Assembly: GCA_019745275.1 (NCBI GenBank)
Contig: JAIETJ010000062.1
Coordinates: 1 to 64,000 of the forward strand
Direction: 5' to 3'
Source of the DNA: Pseudomonadaceae bacterium
Lineage (GTDB): Bacteria; Pseudomonadota; Gammaproteobacteria; Pseudomonadales; Pseudomonadaceae
DNA: 64,000 nt
The notes beneath the pieces were generated by a model that ran no database searches, was not told where the DNA came from, and saw nothing but the letters and a program-made list of their open reading frames with translations. A program made the translations under genes and the position numbers. Below are positions 1-6,268 of this stretch, one piece after another. Numbering within the stretch: the stretch's first letter is position 1; each line of letters opens with the position of its first letter.

Positions 1-1
1 G

Positions 2-247
2 CGCCTCGGCGGGCGGATCTGCCGCTTTCACCTGCCGGCAGCGCCTGATGCTGCATTGACCGAGCTGATGCTCTGGCACGGCGTTGACGACTGGCGAGAG
101 GCCATTCAGACCCTGCTGCTTCGGCTGCACGAGGCAGGGCCTGAGGCGTCCGCGCCTTTCCTTGCCGTGTCACGACACAAAATAAGCGTATCCGCAAAAG
201 TGTCACGCCAACTCGCCGAGTTCGTGGCGCCTGCCGAAGCCGAGTAA
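2..247 (+). CDS. 3' part of an unrecognised element gene
   Basis: A reading frame enters from the left edge with no stop and ends in TAA at 245-247, so only the last 81 residues are visible and the start lies outside the window. An internal ATG at 68-70 could begin a shorter product but has no evident ribosome binding site. The visible part is soluble, helix-forming and Leu/Ala-rich, without a motif I recognise. It is the first of the co-oriented genes that run to the integrase, so it most likely belongs to the same integrated element. Function unknown. Confidence 0.5.
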   Translation, partial: RLGGRICRFHLPAAPDAALTELMLWHGVDDWREAIQTLLLRLHEAGPEASAPFLAVSRHKISVSAKVSRQLAEFVAPAEAE

Positions 248-305
248 CCCACACCCTTATTGCTGCATCCGGTCACGGAGGGCGGCGCCTGACTGGAGAA
301 CGACC

Positions 306-491
306 ATGCAAAATGTGATTTACGCCGGGCTGCGCAATCCTGCGCGCGACCAGCAGATATTCGACACCCTGAAAGGCATGTCTGTTGGCGAAGCTGCCGA
401 GCACTTTGGTTTGGCGCCGAGCACGGTTCGCGCAGCAGCAAAGCGGATCGCCGACCTGGCCGTGTTTGACCTGAAGTTGCAGGGGGGGTAA
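306..491 (+). CDS. small helix-turn-helix protein of the integrated element
   Basis: A 61-residue protein preceded by a good ribosome binding site (GGAGAACGACC before the ATG). Residues about 25-50 (SVGEAAEHFGLAPSTVRAAA) have the pattern of a helix-turn-helix: an Ala-Ala helix, a Gly turn, then a Ser-Thr-Val-Arg recognition helix. This suggests a DNA-binding regulator of the element, but no family could be named. The gene ends in a run of seven G followed at once by TAA; the next coding stretch begins five bases later in another frame. It is seen in the sequence as a plausible gene; the regulatory role is inferred from the HTH pattern only. Confidence 0.6.
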   Translation: MQNVIYAGLRNPARDQQIFDTLKGMSVGEAAEHFGLAPSTVRAAAKRIADLAVFDLKLQGG

Positions 492-495
492 GACC

Positions 496-690
496 ATCCC
501 TGTTGGTCACATCGCGGCCAAGTCTTTCCGGCGTGCCGCGCTTGGCGCCTACCGCCACTTCTGCGGGACGTTCCGAAGCCTTGAGCTTCCGCAGTGGGCA
601 GTTACCGACGGGGTGGCAACCATCTCGATTCAGGAGTTGCGCGACCTTGATGTTGGTGTCGCCTCCGTCACCGAAGACGATCACGCCTAG
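496..690 (+). CDS. unrecognised element protein with apparent ATC start
   Basis: From 475 to 690 one frame is open and looks coding: third codon positions are strongly G/C and the translation is ordinary soluble protein (IPVGHIAAKSFRRAALGAY..., ending EDDHA at TAG 688-690). It has no ATG, GTG or TTG until a GTG at 613. An ATC at 496 lies seven bases after the purine tract AGGGGGGG (481-488), a Shine-Dalgarno-like position. Three readings remain: initiation at ATC, a one-base indel in the G7 tract that split a longer gene with the HTH protein at 306-491, or frameshifting on that tract. Function unknown. Confidence 0.45.
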   Translation: MPVGHIAAKSFRRAALGAYRHFCGTFRSLELPQWAVTDGVATISIQELRDLDVGVASVTEDDHA

Positions 691-797
691 TACCGCCCTA
701 CCCGGCCAGTTAATAGCCGCCTGATGCAGCCGGCCGAGCGGGCGGCGACCAATCATAACCAAATTCACACCTCGCCAACTGGCGAATGGGGGAAGTC

Positions 798-1466
798 ATG
801 CCCGAAGAAAAGAAACAACAGTCATTCCTGCGTGACGTTGCTGAGCATGCTATCGAGGTCGTCCGTGATGACGGGGTTTACCGGCACATCCGACTCAAGA
901 AGCCGGGTACCACCTGCATGCACTTTGACCTCATAACGTGGCCCGGATACCTCTGTTACACGGGCGACATGGGCACCTATGTGTTCCAGCGCCTGCGCGA
1001 TATGTTCGAATTTTTCCGGACAGATCAACAGCGTGCCAATCCTGGCGAGCTGCGCATAAATCTCAGCTACTGGTCAGAGAAGCTGACGGCCGTTGACGGA
1101 AGCCGCCATGCTGGCAGCGCCACAGAGTTCAGCGAAGAGAAGTTCACCAAGGTCATCAAAGAGCAGCTTGTAACGTGGATGCGCGAAAGCGGGCTTAACC
1201 GCGAGGGACGCAGTGAGCTGCGCAAGTCCATCGAAGAGGACGTTCTTTATTACACCGGCAGCGGTGACGAACACCGTCTATACCGGGCGGCCAATGAGTT
1301 CAGCGCTGAAATTGACGGCCAGGAATTCCAGTTTGAAGACCTGTGGGATCACGACTTCACCGAGTACACGCATCGCTTTGTCTGGTGCTGCTATGCCCTG
1401 ACCTGGGGCATTCAGCAATACGACGCACTGAAAACAGTGGCCCCGGCGGCTGAGGTAGCGGCATGA
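798..1466 (+). CDS. unrecognised phage-type protein
   Basis: A 222-residue protein. The ATG at 798 is preferred over the in-frame ATG at 786 because GGGGGAAG sits just before it. The sequence is acidic and soluble, with aromatic-rich stretches (HFDLITWPGYLCYTGDMGTY near residue 45; DLWDHDFTEYTHRFVWCCYALTWG near 185). This composition is common among small proteins of Pseudomonas phages, but I cannot assign a family or function. Its stop overlaps the next start (ATGA at 1463-1466), so it is the first gene of a translationally coupled series of element genes. Confidence 0.7.
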   Translation: MPEEKKQQSFLRDVAEHAIEVVRDDGVYRHIRLKKPGTTCMHFDLITWPGYLCYTGDMGTYVFQRLRDMFEFFRTDQQRANPGELRINLSYWSEKLTAVDGSRHAGSATEFSEEKFTKVIKEQLVTWMRESGLNREGRSELRKSIEEDVLYYTGSGDEHRLYRAANEFSAEIDGQEFQFEDLWDHDFTEYTHRFVWCCYALTWGIQQYDALKTVAPAAEVAA

Positions 1467-1981
1467 GCATGCAGTCATCAGCAACCGCCAGCCACATAGA
1501 TGCGCTGTGCTCCAAACAGACCGTCGCGCCGCAATCCATGCAGGCGGCGCTGCAAATTATTGCGGAGAAAGATGCGCGGATTGCTGAGCTTGAGGCATCT
1601 ATTTTTGGGCTCCGCTCCGATGTGTCTAGGCTGCGAATCAAAAATAAGACTTTCTCAGACGCCTGGGGTTCAGAAGGCGAAGCAATCGCCGAACTCGCCG
1701 CTATCAAGGCGCAGGAGCCGGTGATTGATGCGCCATACGGCGGAATCTTGCGTATCGAAGCTGGCAACCTGCCTGACAGCTGGGTGCGGATCAATCCGTG
1801 CAAGCTCTACGCCGCGCCAGTTGCCAAGCCGCAAGTGGTGATGCCTGATCTTTGGCAGTCGGCAGTCAACAACGTGGCCGGCTATGCGCACCTGTACAGC
1901 AGCGGCTACGGGATAATCTGCGAAATCAGGGCAGAAGTCGCCCGCCTAAACGCTGCCGACCACGCTGAAGGTGGCGTATGA
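1463..1981 (+). CDS. unrecognised element protein with coiled-coil segment
   Basis: A 172-residue protein starting at an ATG that overlaps the previous stop (ATGA). Residues about 25-65 (LQIIAEKDARIAELEASI and onward) carry a heptad-like Leu/Ile/Ala pattern typical of a short coiled coil. The C-terminal part (PVIDAPYGGILRIEAGNLPD and VRINPCKLYAAP) resembles phage ead/Ea22-like accessory proteins in style, but this is impression rather than assignment. It ends in another ATGA overlap with the next gene. Probable early-region accessory protein of a prophage; function unknown. Confidence 0.65.
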   Translation: MSMQSSATASHIDALCSKQTVAPQSMQAALQIIAEKDARIAELEASIFGLRSDVSRLRIKNKTFSDAWGSEGEAIAELAAIKAQEPVIDAPYGGILRIEAGNLPDSWVRINPCKLYAAPVAKPQVVMPDLWQSAVNNVAGYAHLYSSGYGIICEIRAEVARLNAADHAEGGV

Positions 1982-2187
1982 GCATAGTGAGCCGAATTTA
2001 CTCAGCAAAGCCTGTCAGCGAAGCCGTTGAGGCCGCTTACAATTCCTTTGACATTTCTGTTGGCAAGGCAATCGATCAGGCAAAGGATGATGGACTTCCT
2101 CAGGCGCTATTGGTGGCCGCGCTAACTGGGCACCAGCATCTGCAAATAGATTGCATGCTCAAAAATAGGGGTGGCCAAGATGAATAG
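1978..2187 (+). CDS. small unrecognised element protein
   Basis: A 69-residue protein whose ATG overlaps the previous stop (ATGA at 1978-1981), so translation is probably coupled. It is mostly helical (KPVSEAVEAAYNSFDISVGK; DGLPQALLVAALTGHQHLQ) without Cys/His clusters or membrane segments. The end overlaps the beginning of the next gene by eight bases. No family recognised. Its support is tight packing, direction and codon pattern shared with the neighbouring element genes. Confidence 0.55.
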   Translation: MSIVSRIYSAKPVSEAVEAAYNSFDISVGKAIDQAKDDGLPQALLVAALTGHQHLQIDCMLKNRGGQDE

Positions 2188-2626
2188 CCAAGTGCTGATA
2201 GATCGGGAGTTGCTGGAGCGATTAGCAATTCAGCGGAAACCGGATGGATGGTTAGAGCTGAACACTGCTACGGCTTTCACGGCCGCTAAAGAACTGCGCG
2301 AAATACTGGATGCCACGCCCGCCCCTATTCCTGATGCCGGGGAAGGGGTCGAGGCATGGTTTACCGAAGACTATCTAACGGATAAGTCGGCTACAACCTA
2401 CGATCCTGTTGTCGCTGATCGTTGGCGCACAAAAGGCTGGCCGGTTACTCGACTCGTCAGCGCCTTGCAGGCTAGCGCAATGGCCGTGCCGGATGGGTGG
2501 CAGTTGGTACCGGTTGAGCCGACCGAATTGATGATCCGGCACGGCGACCAAAATTATAGCTGGAGCGTGGCGAATATTTACCGCGCCATGCTCGCCGCAT
2601 CCACTGCACCGGGATATAGCCAATGA
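2180..2626 (+). CDS. unrecognised phage-type protein
   Basis: A 148-residue protein. The ATG at 2180 is preferred to an in-frame GTG at 2171 because AGGGGTGG lies at a suitable distance before it. It contains two short modules seen in many phage accessory proteins in this style: a Pro-rich hinge (TPAPIPDAGEG) and a segment MAVPDGWQLVPVEPTELM followed by a helical tail ending in MLAASTAP. The 'PDGWQLVPVEPT' type of segment recurs in hypothetical proteins of temperate phages, so a prophage origin fits. No molecular function can be given. It overlaps the next gene by ATGA. Confidence 0.6.
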   Translation: MNSQVLIDRELLERLAIQRKPDGWLELNTATAFTAAKELREILDATPAPIPDAGEGVEAWFTEDYLTDKSATTYDPVVADRWRTKGWPVTRLVSALQASAMAVPDGWQLVPVEPTELMIRHGDQNYSWSVANIYRAMLAASTAPGYSQ

Positions 2627-2895
2627 GCGGGATTAAGCGGTACAAACTACAAGCAGCCTATAGAGACTGCCGTTTGGCAGACGATACGCTAATAGTCACA
2701 CTTGAAGACCACCTAGCCAGCCATGCCTGCGATGAGGCGGTTGAGCGGGCGGCGTTTGAGGCTGAATATCCAGACCTAACTAAAAAACGCTGCGTAAACG
2801 CGCCCGATGTTTATTGGTCAGCAATGACGCAAAACAGGTGGGCGGACTGGATTCGGTGCGCCAAATCCCGCGCCAAGCGGGCTGGGGGTGCTTGA
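2623..2895 (+). CDS. small unrecognised element protein
   Basis: A 90-residue protein starting in an ATGA overlap and ending in TGATG, where the last base of its stop is the first base of the next start. It has a basic C-terminus (AKSRAKRAGGA) and an aromatic segment (DVYWSAMTQNRWADWIRC) near residue 65. That arrangement, 'a helix, a YW..M..., W..W' is frequent in phage proteins that list sample residues around Trp, but no family is assigned. Function unknown; the overlap on both sides supports it as part of one transcript. Confidence 0.6.
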   Translation: MSGIKRYKLQAAYRDCRLADDTLIVTLEDHLASHACDEAVERAAFEAEYPDLTKKRCVNAPDVYWSAMTQNRWADWIRCAKSRAKRAGGA

Positions 2896-3344
2896 TGATT
2901 ACCAGCGAAGAAATCGCCGAATGGCGAGCGCTGCAAGGCGAGGGGATGGTTAGCGCAATTGGCGAGTACACGCCGCCCGAGTTCTGGCTAGTGCTTGATG
3001 ATCTTGATGCGGAGCGTGCCAAGGTGGCGGAACTGGAGAAAGCGTTAAAGCTCGTCCAGTCTCATGCGTTTACGGCGTGGCAGCGAGGAAATCAGGCCGG
3101 CATTTCGTCGAATGCCCGAGCCGTTCGCGAGGCCGTTGATGCCATGAACAAGGCAAGACAGGTAACGCTTGATGAGAACGCGATATTCACTGACCTGCTT
3201 GAGCGCGCAGAGGGTCGAGTAGGCCAACTGGCAGCGCTGTTGCGCGAGGCGCACGACACATATCGAGCGGCAATCCACTGGGAAGACCTGCGCGGCACCA
3301 TGAAACGCATCAGTACCGCCCTGGCCGAACTCACTCCGCAATAA
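2895..3344 (+). CDS. unrecognised element protein with long helical region
   Basis: A 149-residue protein. The start ATG at 2895 follows GGGGGTGCTT and is directly coupled to the previous stop (TGATG), so it is preferred to an in-frame upstream start at 2814. Residues about 40-140 are almost wholly helical, with a heptad-like stretch (DAERAKVAELEKALKLVQ) followed by further Ala/Leu/Glu helices, suggesting a coiled coil. No catalytic motif is seen. It ends the tightly coupled run that began at 798. Function unknown. Confidence 0.6.
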   Translation: MITSEEIAEWRALQGEGMVSAIGEYTPPEFWLVLDDLDAERAKVAELEKALKLVQSHAFTAWQRGNQAGISSNARAVREAVDAMNKARQVTLDENAIFTDLLERAEGRVGQLAALLREAHDTYRAAIHWEDLRGTMKRISTALAELTPQ

Positions 3345-3374
3345 CCCAAAACTCAAAATTACCGAAAATTGAAA

Positions 3375-3393
3375 CCGCCGGCAGTGCCGGCGG
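3375..3393 (+). terminator. GC-rich hairpin between element genes
   Basis: CCGCCGGCA-G-TGCCGGCGG forms a perfect 9-bp stem with a one-base centre between the gene ending at 3344 and the gene starting at 3406. It lacks a following T tract and lies just before the GAGGAT ribosome binding site, so it could be a pause or RNA-stabilising element rather than a terminator. Confidence 0.35.
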
Positions 3394-3405
3394 CGAGGAT
3401 TTGTT

Positions 3406-3774
3406 ATGTCTGAAGATCGTGAATTGCTGGAGATGGCGGCGAAGGCTGCTGGATTTGAGGACGCAAGAGTCACGATGTGCATTGTAAGTGGGTCTATTAA
3501 GCTAAGGGTCGTCAATGCCGGCTCGATACGGCTGTGGAACCCACTAACCGACGACGGTGACGCGCTGCGGCTTGCGGTGAAGCTCAGTCTTCTGGTTGAG
3601 TGCTATACGGGCGTCAAGATTCATCCGCTGTACGACGCAAGCAATATTACTGATGTTCGTAGCGTTGAATTTGACGACATCGCTCTTAGCGAGGCGCATG
3701 GCGATGACCCATACGCAGCCACCCGCCGCGCCATCGTTCGCGCAGCAGCAGCTATCGGCAAAGCCCAAGCCTAA
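3406..3774 (+). CDS. phage-type protein, DUF2591-like
   Basis: A 122-residue protein with ribosome binding site GAGGAT before the ATG. The segment WNPLTDDGDALRLAVKL (about residues 44-60) and the C-terminal ATRRAIVRAAAAIGKAQA are typical of small Pseudomonas and enterobacterial phage proteins similar to the DUF2591/NinX-type group. That similarity is from memory of the motif, not a search. No enzyme motif is present. It lies just upstream of the excisionase-like gene and the integrase, as such proteins often do at the lysogeny end of temperate phages. Function unknown. Confidence 0.65.
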   Translation: MSEDRELLEMAAKAAGFEDARVTMCIVSGSIKLRVVNAGSIRLWNPLTDDGDALRLAVKLSLLVECYTGVKIHPLYDASNITDVRSVEFDDIALSEAHGDDPYAATRRAIVRAAAAIGKAQA

Positions 3775-3816
3775 CCCCATCACGCGCCCGGCTAAGGCTG
3801 GGCGGGAGGTAAATTT

Positions 3817-4023
3817 ATGCACATCCAATTTCTTAGCCCTGCCGAGGTGCGCGAACTTACCGGGGCGGGCACAAAGGCCGGCCAGATTCTTAACTTGAAG
3901 CGCAACGGCGTGCGGCACACTATAAAAAAGAATGGATGGCCAAGCGTTACCGCTGCGGCGGTGACAGCAATAGGTTCGATTGAAACTGAAAAAGCAGCGT
4001 GGATACCGCGCAAGGCAGGCTGA
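3817..4023 (+). CDS. DUF4224 protein, excisionase-like
   Basis: A 68-residue protein with a strong ribosome binding site (GGGAGGTAAATTT before ATG). The N-terminus FLSPAEVRELTG, then a short basic helix, then NGVRHTIKKNGWPSV, matches the layout of DUF4224 proteins: a two-helix DNA-binding fold followed by a wing ending in 'G.P.V'. These small proteins are regularly encoded just before phage integrases and are thought to act as excision or directionality factors. Its stop is one base before the integrase ATG, so both are almost certainly co-translated. The excisionase role is inferred from family and position. Confidence 0.75.
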   Translation: MHIQFLSPAEVRELTGAGTKAGQILNLKRNGVRHTIKKNGWPSVTAAAVTAIGSIETEKAAWIPRKAG

Positions 4024-4024
4024 C

Positions 4025-5053
4025 ATGGGGCGCCGCCCAACAAAGCCAGGCGCTATTGCGCGCCTGCGGGAACGCCAGCGCGGCGCTACCACTTACTATT
4101 TTTATGATGCTGGCGGCACGCCCCGCAAAGAAATATCGCTCGGCAAAGATTACGGCCTAGCAATCATGGAATACGCGCGGCTTGAGCGTGACCGCACGGC
4201 GGACGCTATTGTCGAAAAGGTGCTGACCTTCCGCTATGTGGCCGACCGCTACCTGGTTGAAGTCGTGCCATCCAAGGCGCCGGCCACTCAGAAAGACAAC
4301 CAGCGTGAGCTAAAGAACCTGATTGCCTATTTCGACGACCCGCCCGCACCGCTCGACGCCATCGAACCGCAGCACGTTAGGCAGTATCTGCGCTGGCGGC
4401 AATCCGCACCCGTGCGCGCCAACCGCGAGAAAGCCTTGCTCAGCGCGATCTGGAACTATGCACGCGAAACTGGCTATACATCGCTTGCCAATCCATGCGC
4501 CGGCGTCAAAGGCAACAAGGAGCAAGGCCGAGGGGTCTACGTTGAGGACAGTTTGTTTCAGAGCGTCTATGAGGTTGCTGATGTTGGACTTAAAGACGCA
4601 ATGGACCTTGCGTATCTGACCGGTCAGCGGGTAACCGATACACGCCTGATGGACGAGCGAGACGTGCGAGACGGGCAAATCTGGATCAAGCAAGCAAAGA
4701 CCGGGGCCAAGCGTCGTATTGAAATAATCGGGGAATTGGCAGAACTGATTAGCCGAATCAAGGCGCGCAAGGCTGCCCATAAGGTCAGGTCTACGCGGTT
4801 GATCGTCACGGAGGATGGCACACCAATGTCGGCGGCGATGTTGCGGGGTCGGTTTGACCTTGCCAGGACGGCGGCCAAGGTAGACAAAAAGCTGTTTCAG
4901 TTGCGCGACTTGCGCGCTAAGGCCGGCACGGATAAGGCTGAGTCAAGCGGCGATATCATGCAGGCAAGGGACCAGCTCGGGCATACAACGGTCGTCATGA
5001 CGGAGCAATATATCCGTGAGCGCAAGGGCAAAAAAGTTACCCCGACTCGATGA
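4025..5053 (+). CDS. int: tyrosine recombinase / phage integrase
   Basis: A 342-residue site-specific recombinase expected to insert and excise the element at the adjacent tRNA-Leu gene. An N-terminal arm-binding region precedes a core-binding SAM-like domain (about residues 65-155). The catalytic domain shows R202 (LTGQRVTDT), K225 (AKTGAKR), R297 within QLRDLRAKAGTD, H320 (DQLGHTT) and the nucleophile Y329 (TEQYIRER). In box II the usual first His of HxxR is Arg294, a variant common among phage integrases. The ATG at 4025 follows the excisionase-like stop by one base. The gene faces the 3' end of tRNA-Leu, the usual arrangement for tRNA-targeting elements. Confidence 0.93.
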   Translation: MGRRPTKPGAIARLRERQRGATTYYFYDAGGTPRKEISLGKDYGLAIMEYARLERDRTADAIVEKVLTFRYVADRYLVEVVPSKAPATQKDNQRELKNLIAYFDDPPAPLDAIEPQHVRQYLRWRQSAPVRANREKALLSAIWNYARETGYTSLANPCAGVKGNKEQGRGVYVEDSLFQSVYEVADVGLKDAMDLAYLTGQRVTDTRLMDERDVRDGQIWIKQAKTGAKRRIEIIGELAELISRIKARKAAHKVRSTRLIVTEDGTPMSAAMLRGRFDLARTAAKVDKKLFQLRDLRAKAGTDKAESSGDIMQARDQLGHTTVVMTEQYIRERKGKKVTPTR

Positions 5054-5090
5054 ATTGCGGAAAAGTCTTAAAATTGCGGAACTGAAACAA

Positions 5091-5127
5091 CAAGGGCCTG
5101 CTAGCGTAAACGCCTGCAAGCCCTTGA
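5091..5127 (-). terminator. hairpin after tRNA-Leu, at the element junction
   Basis: CAAGGGCCTGC (from 5091) pairs with GCAAGCCCTTG (ending about 5127), an 11-bp stem with one G-T type mismatch; an inner GCG-TAAA-CGC can extend it. On the minus strand it is followed by TTGTTGTTTC. It fits a rho-independent terminator for tRNA-Leu. Whether this segment belongs to the chromosome or was brought by the element is unresolved. Confidence 0.6.
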
Positions 5128-5134
5128 TTTTGAA

Positions 5135-5181
5135 TGGTGCCCGAAGCCGGGGTCGAACCGGCACGTCCTTACGAACGAGGG
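5135..5181. other. inferred attachment site in the 3' half of tRNA-Leu
   Basis: The integrase gene ends 81 bases from the 3' end of tRNA-Leu, and the tRNA gene is intact. Elements of this type recombine within the 3' half of the tRNA gene and restore it, so the crossover is expected between about the anticodon stem and the CCA end. The partner repeat at the other end of the element is outside the window, so exact limits cannot be read here. Confidence 0.4.
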
Positions 5182-5221
5182 ATTTTAAGTCCCTTGCGTC
5201 TACCGATTTCGCCATTCGGGC
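5135..5221 (-). tRNA. tRNA-Leu (anticodon TAA)
   Basis: The minus strand folds as a class II tRNA: acceptor stem GCCCGAA pairs with TTCGGGC, the anticodon loop reads ACTTAAAA with anticodon TAA, there is a long variable arm, the T arm contains GGTTCGAACC-type sequence (plus-strand GGTCGAACC), and CCA is encoded. It is the target gene of the adjacent integrase. It stands in the Gly-Cys-Leu order usual for Pseudomonas but is separated from tRNA-Cys by a strong hairpin. Confidence 0.95.
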
Positions 5222-5292
5222 GGTAGCACAGGTGTCACTTCGTTGCGGTTGCAATACGCGGTGTTGCTGGCGCCACAACGAGGGCTGAAATA

Positions 5293-5323
5293 TATACAGC
5301 CAGCGGCGTTGACGCAAGGTCAA
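5293..5323 (-). promoter_or_regulatory. possible sigma70 promoter for tRNA-Leu
   Basis: On the minus strand TTGACC (5318-5323) is followed, at a long 19-base spacing, by TGTATA (5293-5298). A separate promoter would explain how tRNA-Leu is transcribed despite the terminator-like hairpin at 5368-5402. The spacing is not optimal. Confidence 0.35.
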
Positions 5324-5367
5324 ATAGCTCGCCAAAGCGTTTTAAACGCTCAATCATTCAATATAAA

Positions 5368-5402
5368 AAAAGCCCCGTAAATCAGTGATCTACGGGGCTT
5401 TT
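5368..5402 (-). terminator. rho-independent terminator after tRNA-Cys
   Basis: AAAAGCCCCGTA (5368-5379) pairs perfectly with TACGGGGCTTTT (5391-5402) around an 11-base loop. It has an A tract on one side and a T tract on the other, so it can work in both directions. It lies five bases after the CCA end of tRNA-Cys in the direction of transcription. Confidence 0.85.
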
Positions 5403-5406
5403 AATA

Positions 5407-5480
5407 TGGAGGCGCGACCCGGAATCGAACCGGGCTAGCTGGATTTGCAATCCAGTGCATAACCGATTTGCTATCGCGCC
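5407..5480 (-). tRNA. tRNA-Cys (anticodon GCA)
   Basis: The minus strand gives a 74-base cloverleaf: acceptor stem GGCGCGA (plus) pairs with TCGCGCC, anticodon stem CTGGA/TCCAG encloses TTGCAAA with anticodon GCA, the T loop matches TTCGATTC, the discriminator is T, and CCA is encoded. Second gene of the Gly-Cys-Leu cluster. Confidence 0.96.
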
Positions 5481-5487
5481 TTAAAGC

Positions 5488-5513
5488 AAACAGGCCGTAT
5501 TAACGGCCTGTTT
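5488..5513 (-). terminator. hairpin between tRNA-Gly and tRNA-Cys
   Basis: AAACAGGCCGT and ACGGCCTGTTT form a perfect 11-bp stem with an ATTA loop, five bases after the CCA end of tRNA-Gly. It ends in TTTGC on the minus strand with little further T. It may be a weak terminator or a processing structure within a Gly-Cys precursor. Confidence 0.5.
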
Positions 5514-5517
5514 AATT

Positions 5518-5593
<76 letters not shown>

Positions 5594-5607
5594 GTTTTGG
5601 TGGCGCC

Positions 5608-5635
5608 ATTCTATACGATCACAACAACTCGTCAA
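5608..5635 (-). promoter_or_regulatory. sigma70 promoter of the tRNA cluster
   Basis: The minus strand has TTGACG (5630-5635), a 16-base spacer and TAGAAT (5608-5613), followed by the GC-rich stretch GGCGCC. A GC-rich discriminator after a good -10 is the mark of stable-RNA promoters under stringent control. It lies 15 bases before the tRNA-Gly 5' end. Confidence 0.75.
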
Positions 5636-5654
5636 GCCCTTGATTCAATATACT

Positions 5655-6221
5655 TTATTTCTTTTCAGGGGTACTGCTCAGGTGCGGCCAGGCAGCCCGT
5701 AAATACTGCGCCATCGACAGCAAGGTAAGCGCCGAGGAGATATACAACAGGCCATAGCCAACGGCGACCCAAGGTGAAAACACGGGTGGCACGGCTAACA
5801 AAATCACTAAGGCGAGCATTTGCGCAGCGGTTTTCCACTTGCCGAGGTCAGAAACCGCCACTTGCGCACGCGCACCAATCTCGGCCATCCATTCGCGCAA
5901 GGCGGAAACCACAATTTCACGACTAATAATGATGATCGCCGGCAGGGTCAGCCATAGGTTGTGGTGCGCCTCAACCAGCAGCACCAAGGCCACTGCGACT
6001 ATCAGTTTGTCGGCCACCGGATCGAGAAAGGCACCGAATGGGGTGCTTTGCTGTAAGCGCCGAGCCAAGTAGCCATCCAGCCAATCGGTCGCGGCGGCAA
6101 ACGCAAACACTGCACTCACGGCCAGCGGACTAGGGCTCCAGGCAGCCGGCAAATAAAACAACAAGACAAAAACCGGAATCAGTAACACGCGTAGAACGGT
6201 AAGCAGGTTGGGGATATTCAT
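5655..6221 (-). CDS. pgsA: CDP-diacylglycerol-glycerol-3-phosphate 3-phosphatidyltransferase
   Basis: A 188-residue inner-membrane enzyme that makes phosphatidylglycerol phosphate from CDP-diacylglycerol and glycerol 3-phosphate, the committed step to phosphatidylglycerol and cardiolipin. The CDP-alcohol phosphatidyltransferase motif D-x2-D-G-x2-A-R-x8-G-x3-D-x3-D is complete, beginning at TDWLDGYLARR (about residue 45) and ending FLDPVADK. Several hydrophobic helices fill the rest, and length is normal. It lies 47 bases after uvrC and before the tRNA cluster, the usual Pseudomonas and enteric order gacA/uvrY-uvrC-pgsA-tRNA. Confidence 0.95.
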   Translation of the reverse strand: MNIPNLLTVLRVLLIPVFVLLFYLPAAWSPSPLAVSAVFAFAAATDWLDGYLARRLQQSTPFGAFLDPVADKLIVAVALVLLVEAHHNLWLTLPAIIIISREIVVSALREWMAEIGARAQVAVSDLGKWKTAAQMLALVILLAVPPVFSPWVAVGYGLLYISSALTLLSMAQYLRAAWPHLSSTPEKK

Positions 6222-6268
6222 CAGTACGACAGGTCCGCAAGGTGGTCTGGGATTCTACCCGCTGCAGT

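Noticed and set aside
106-768. A 220-residue reading frame on the minus strand in the element
   Set aside because: It is antisense to three plus-strand stretches with coding character and ribosome binding sites, and its translation is low-complexity Arg/Ser/Cys-rich without a start signal.
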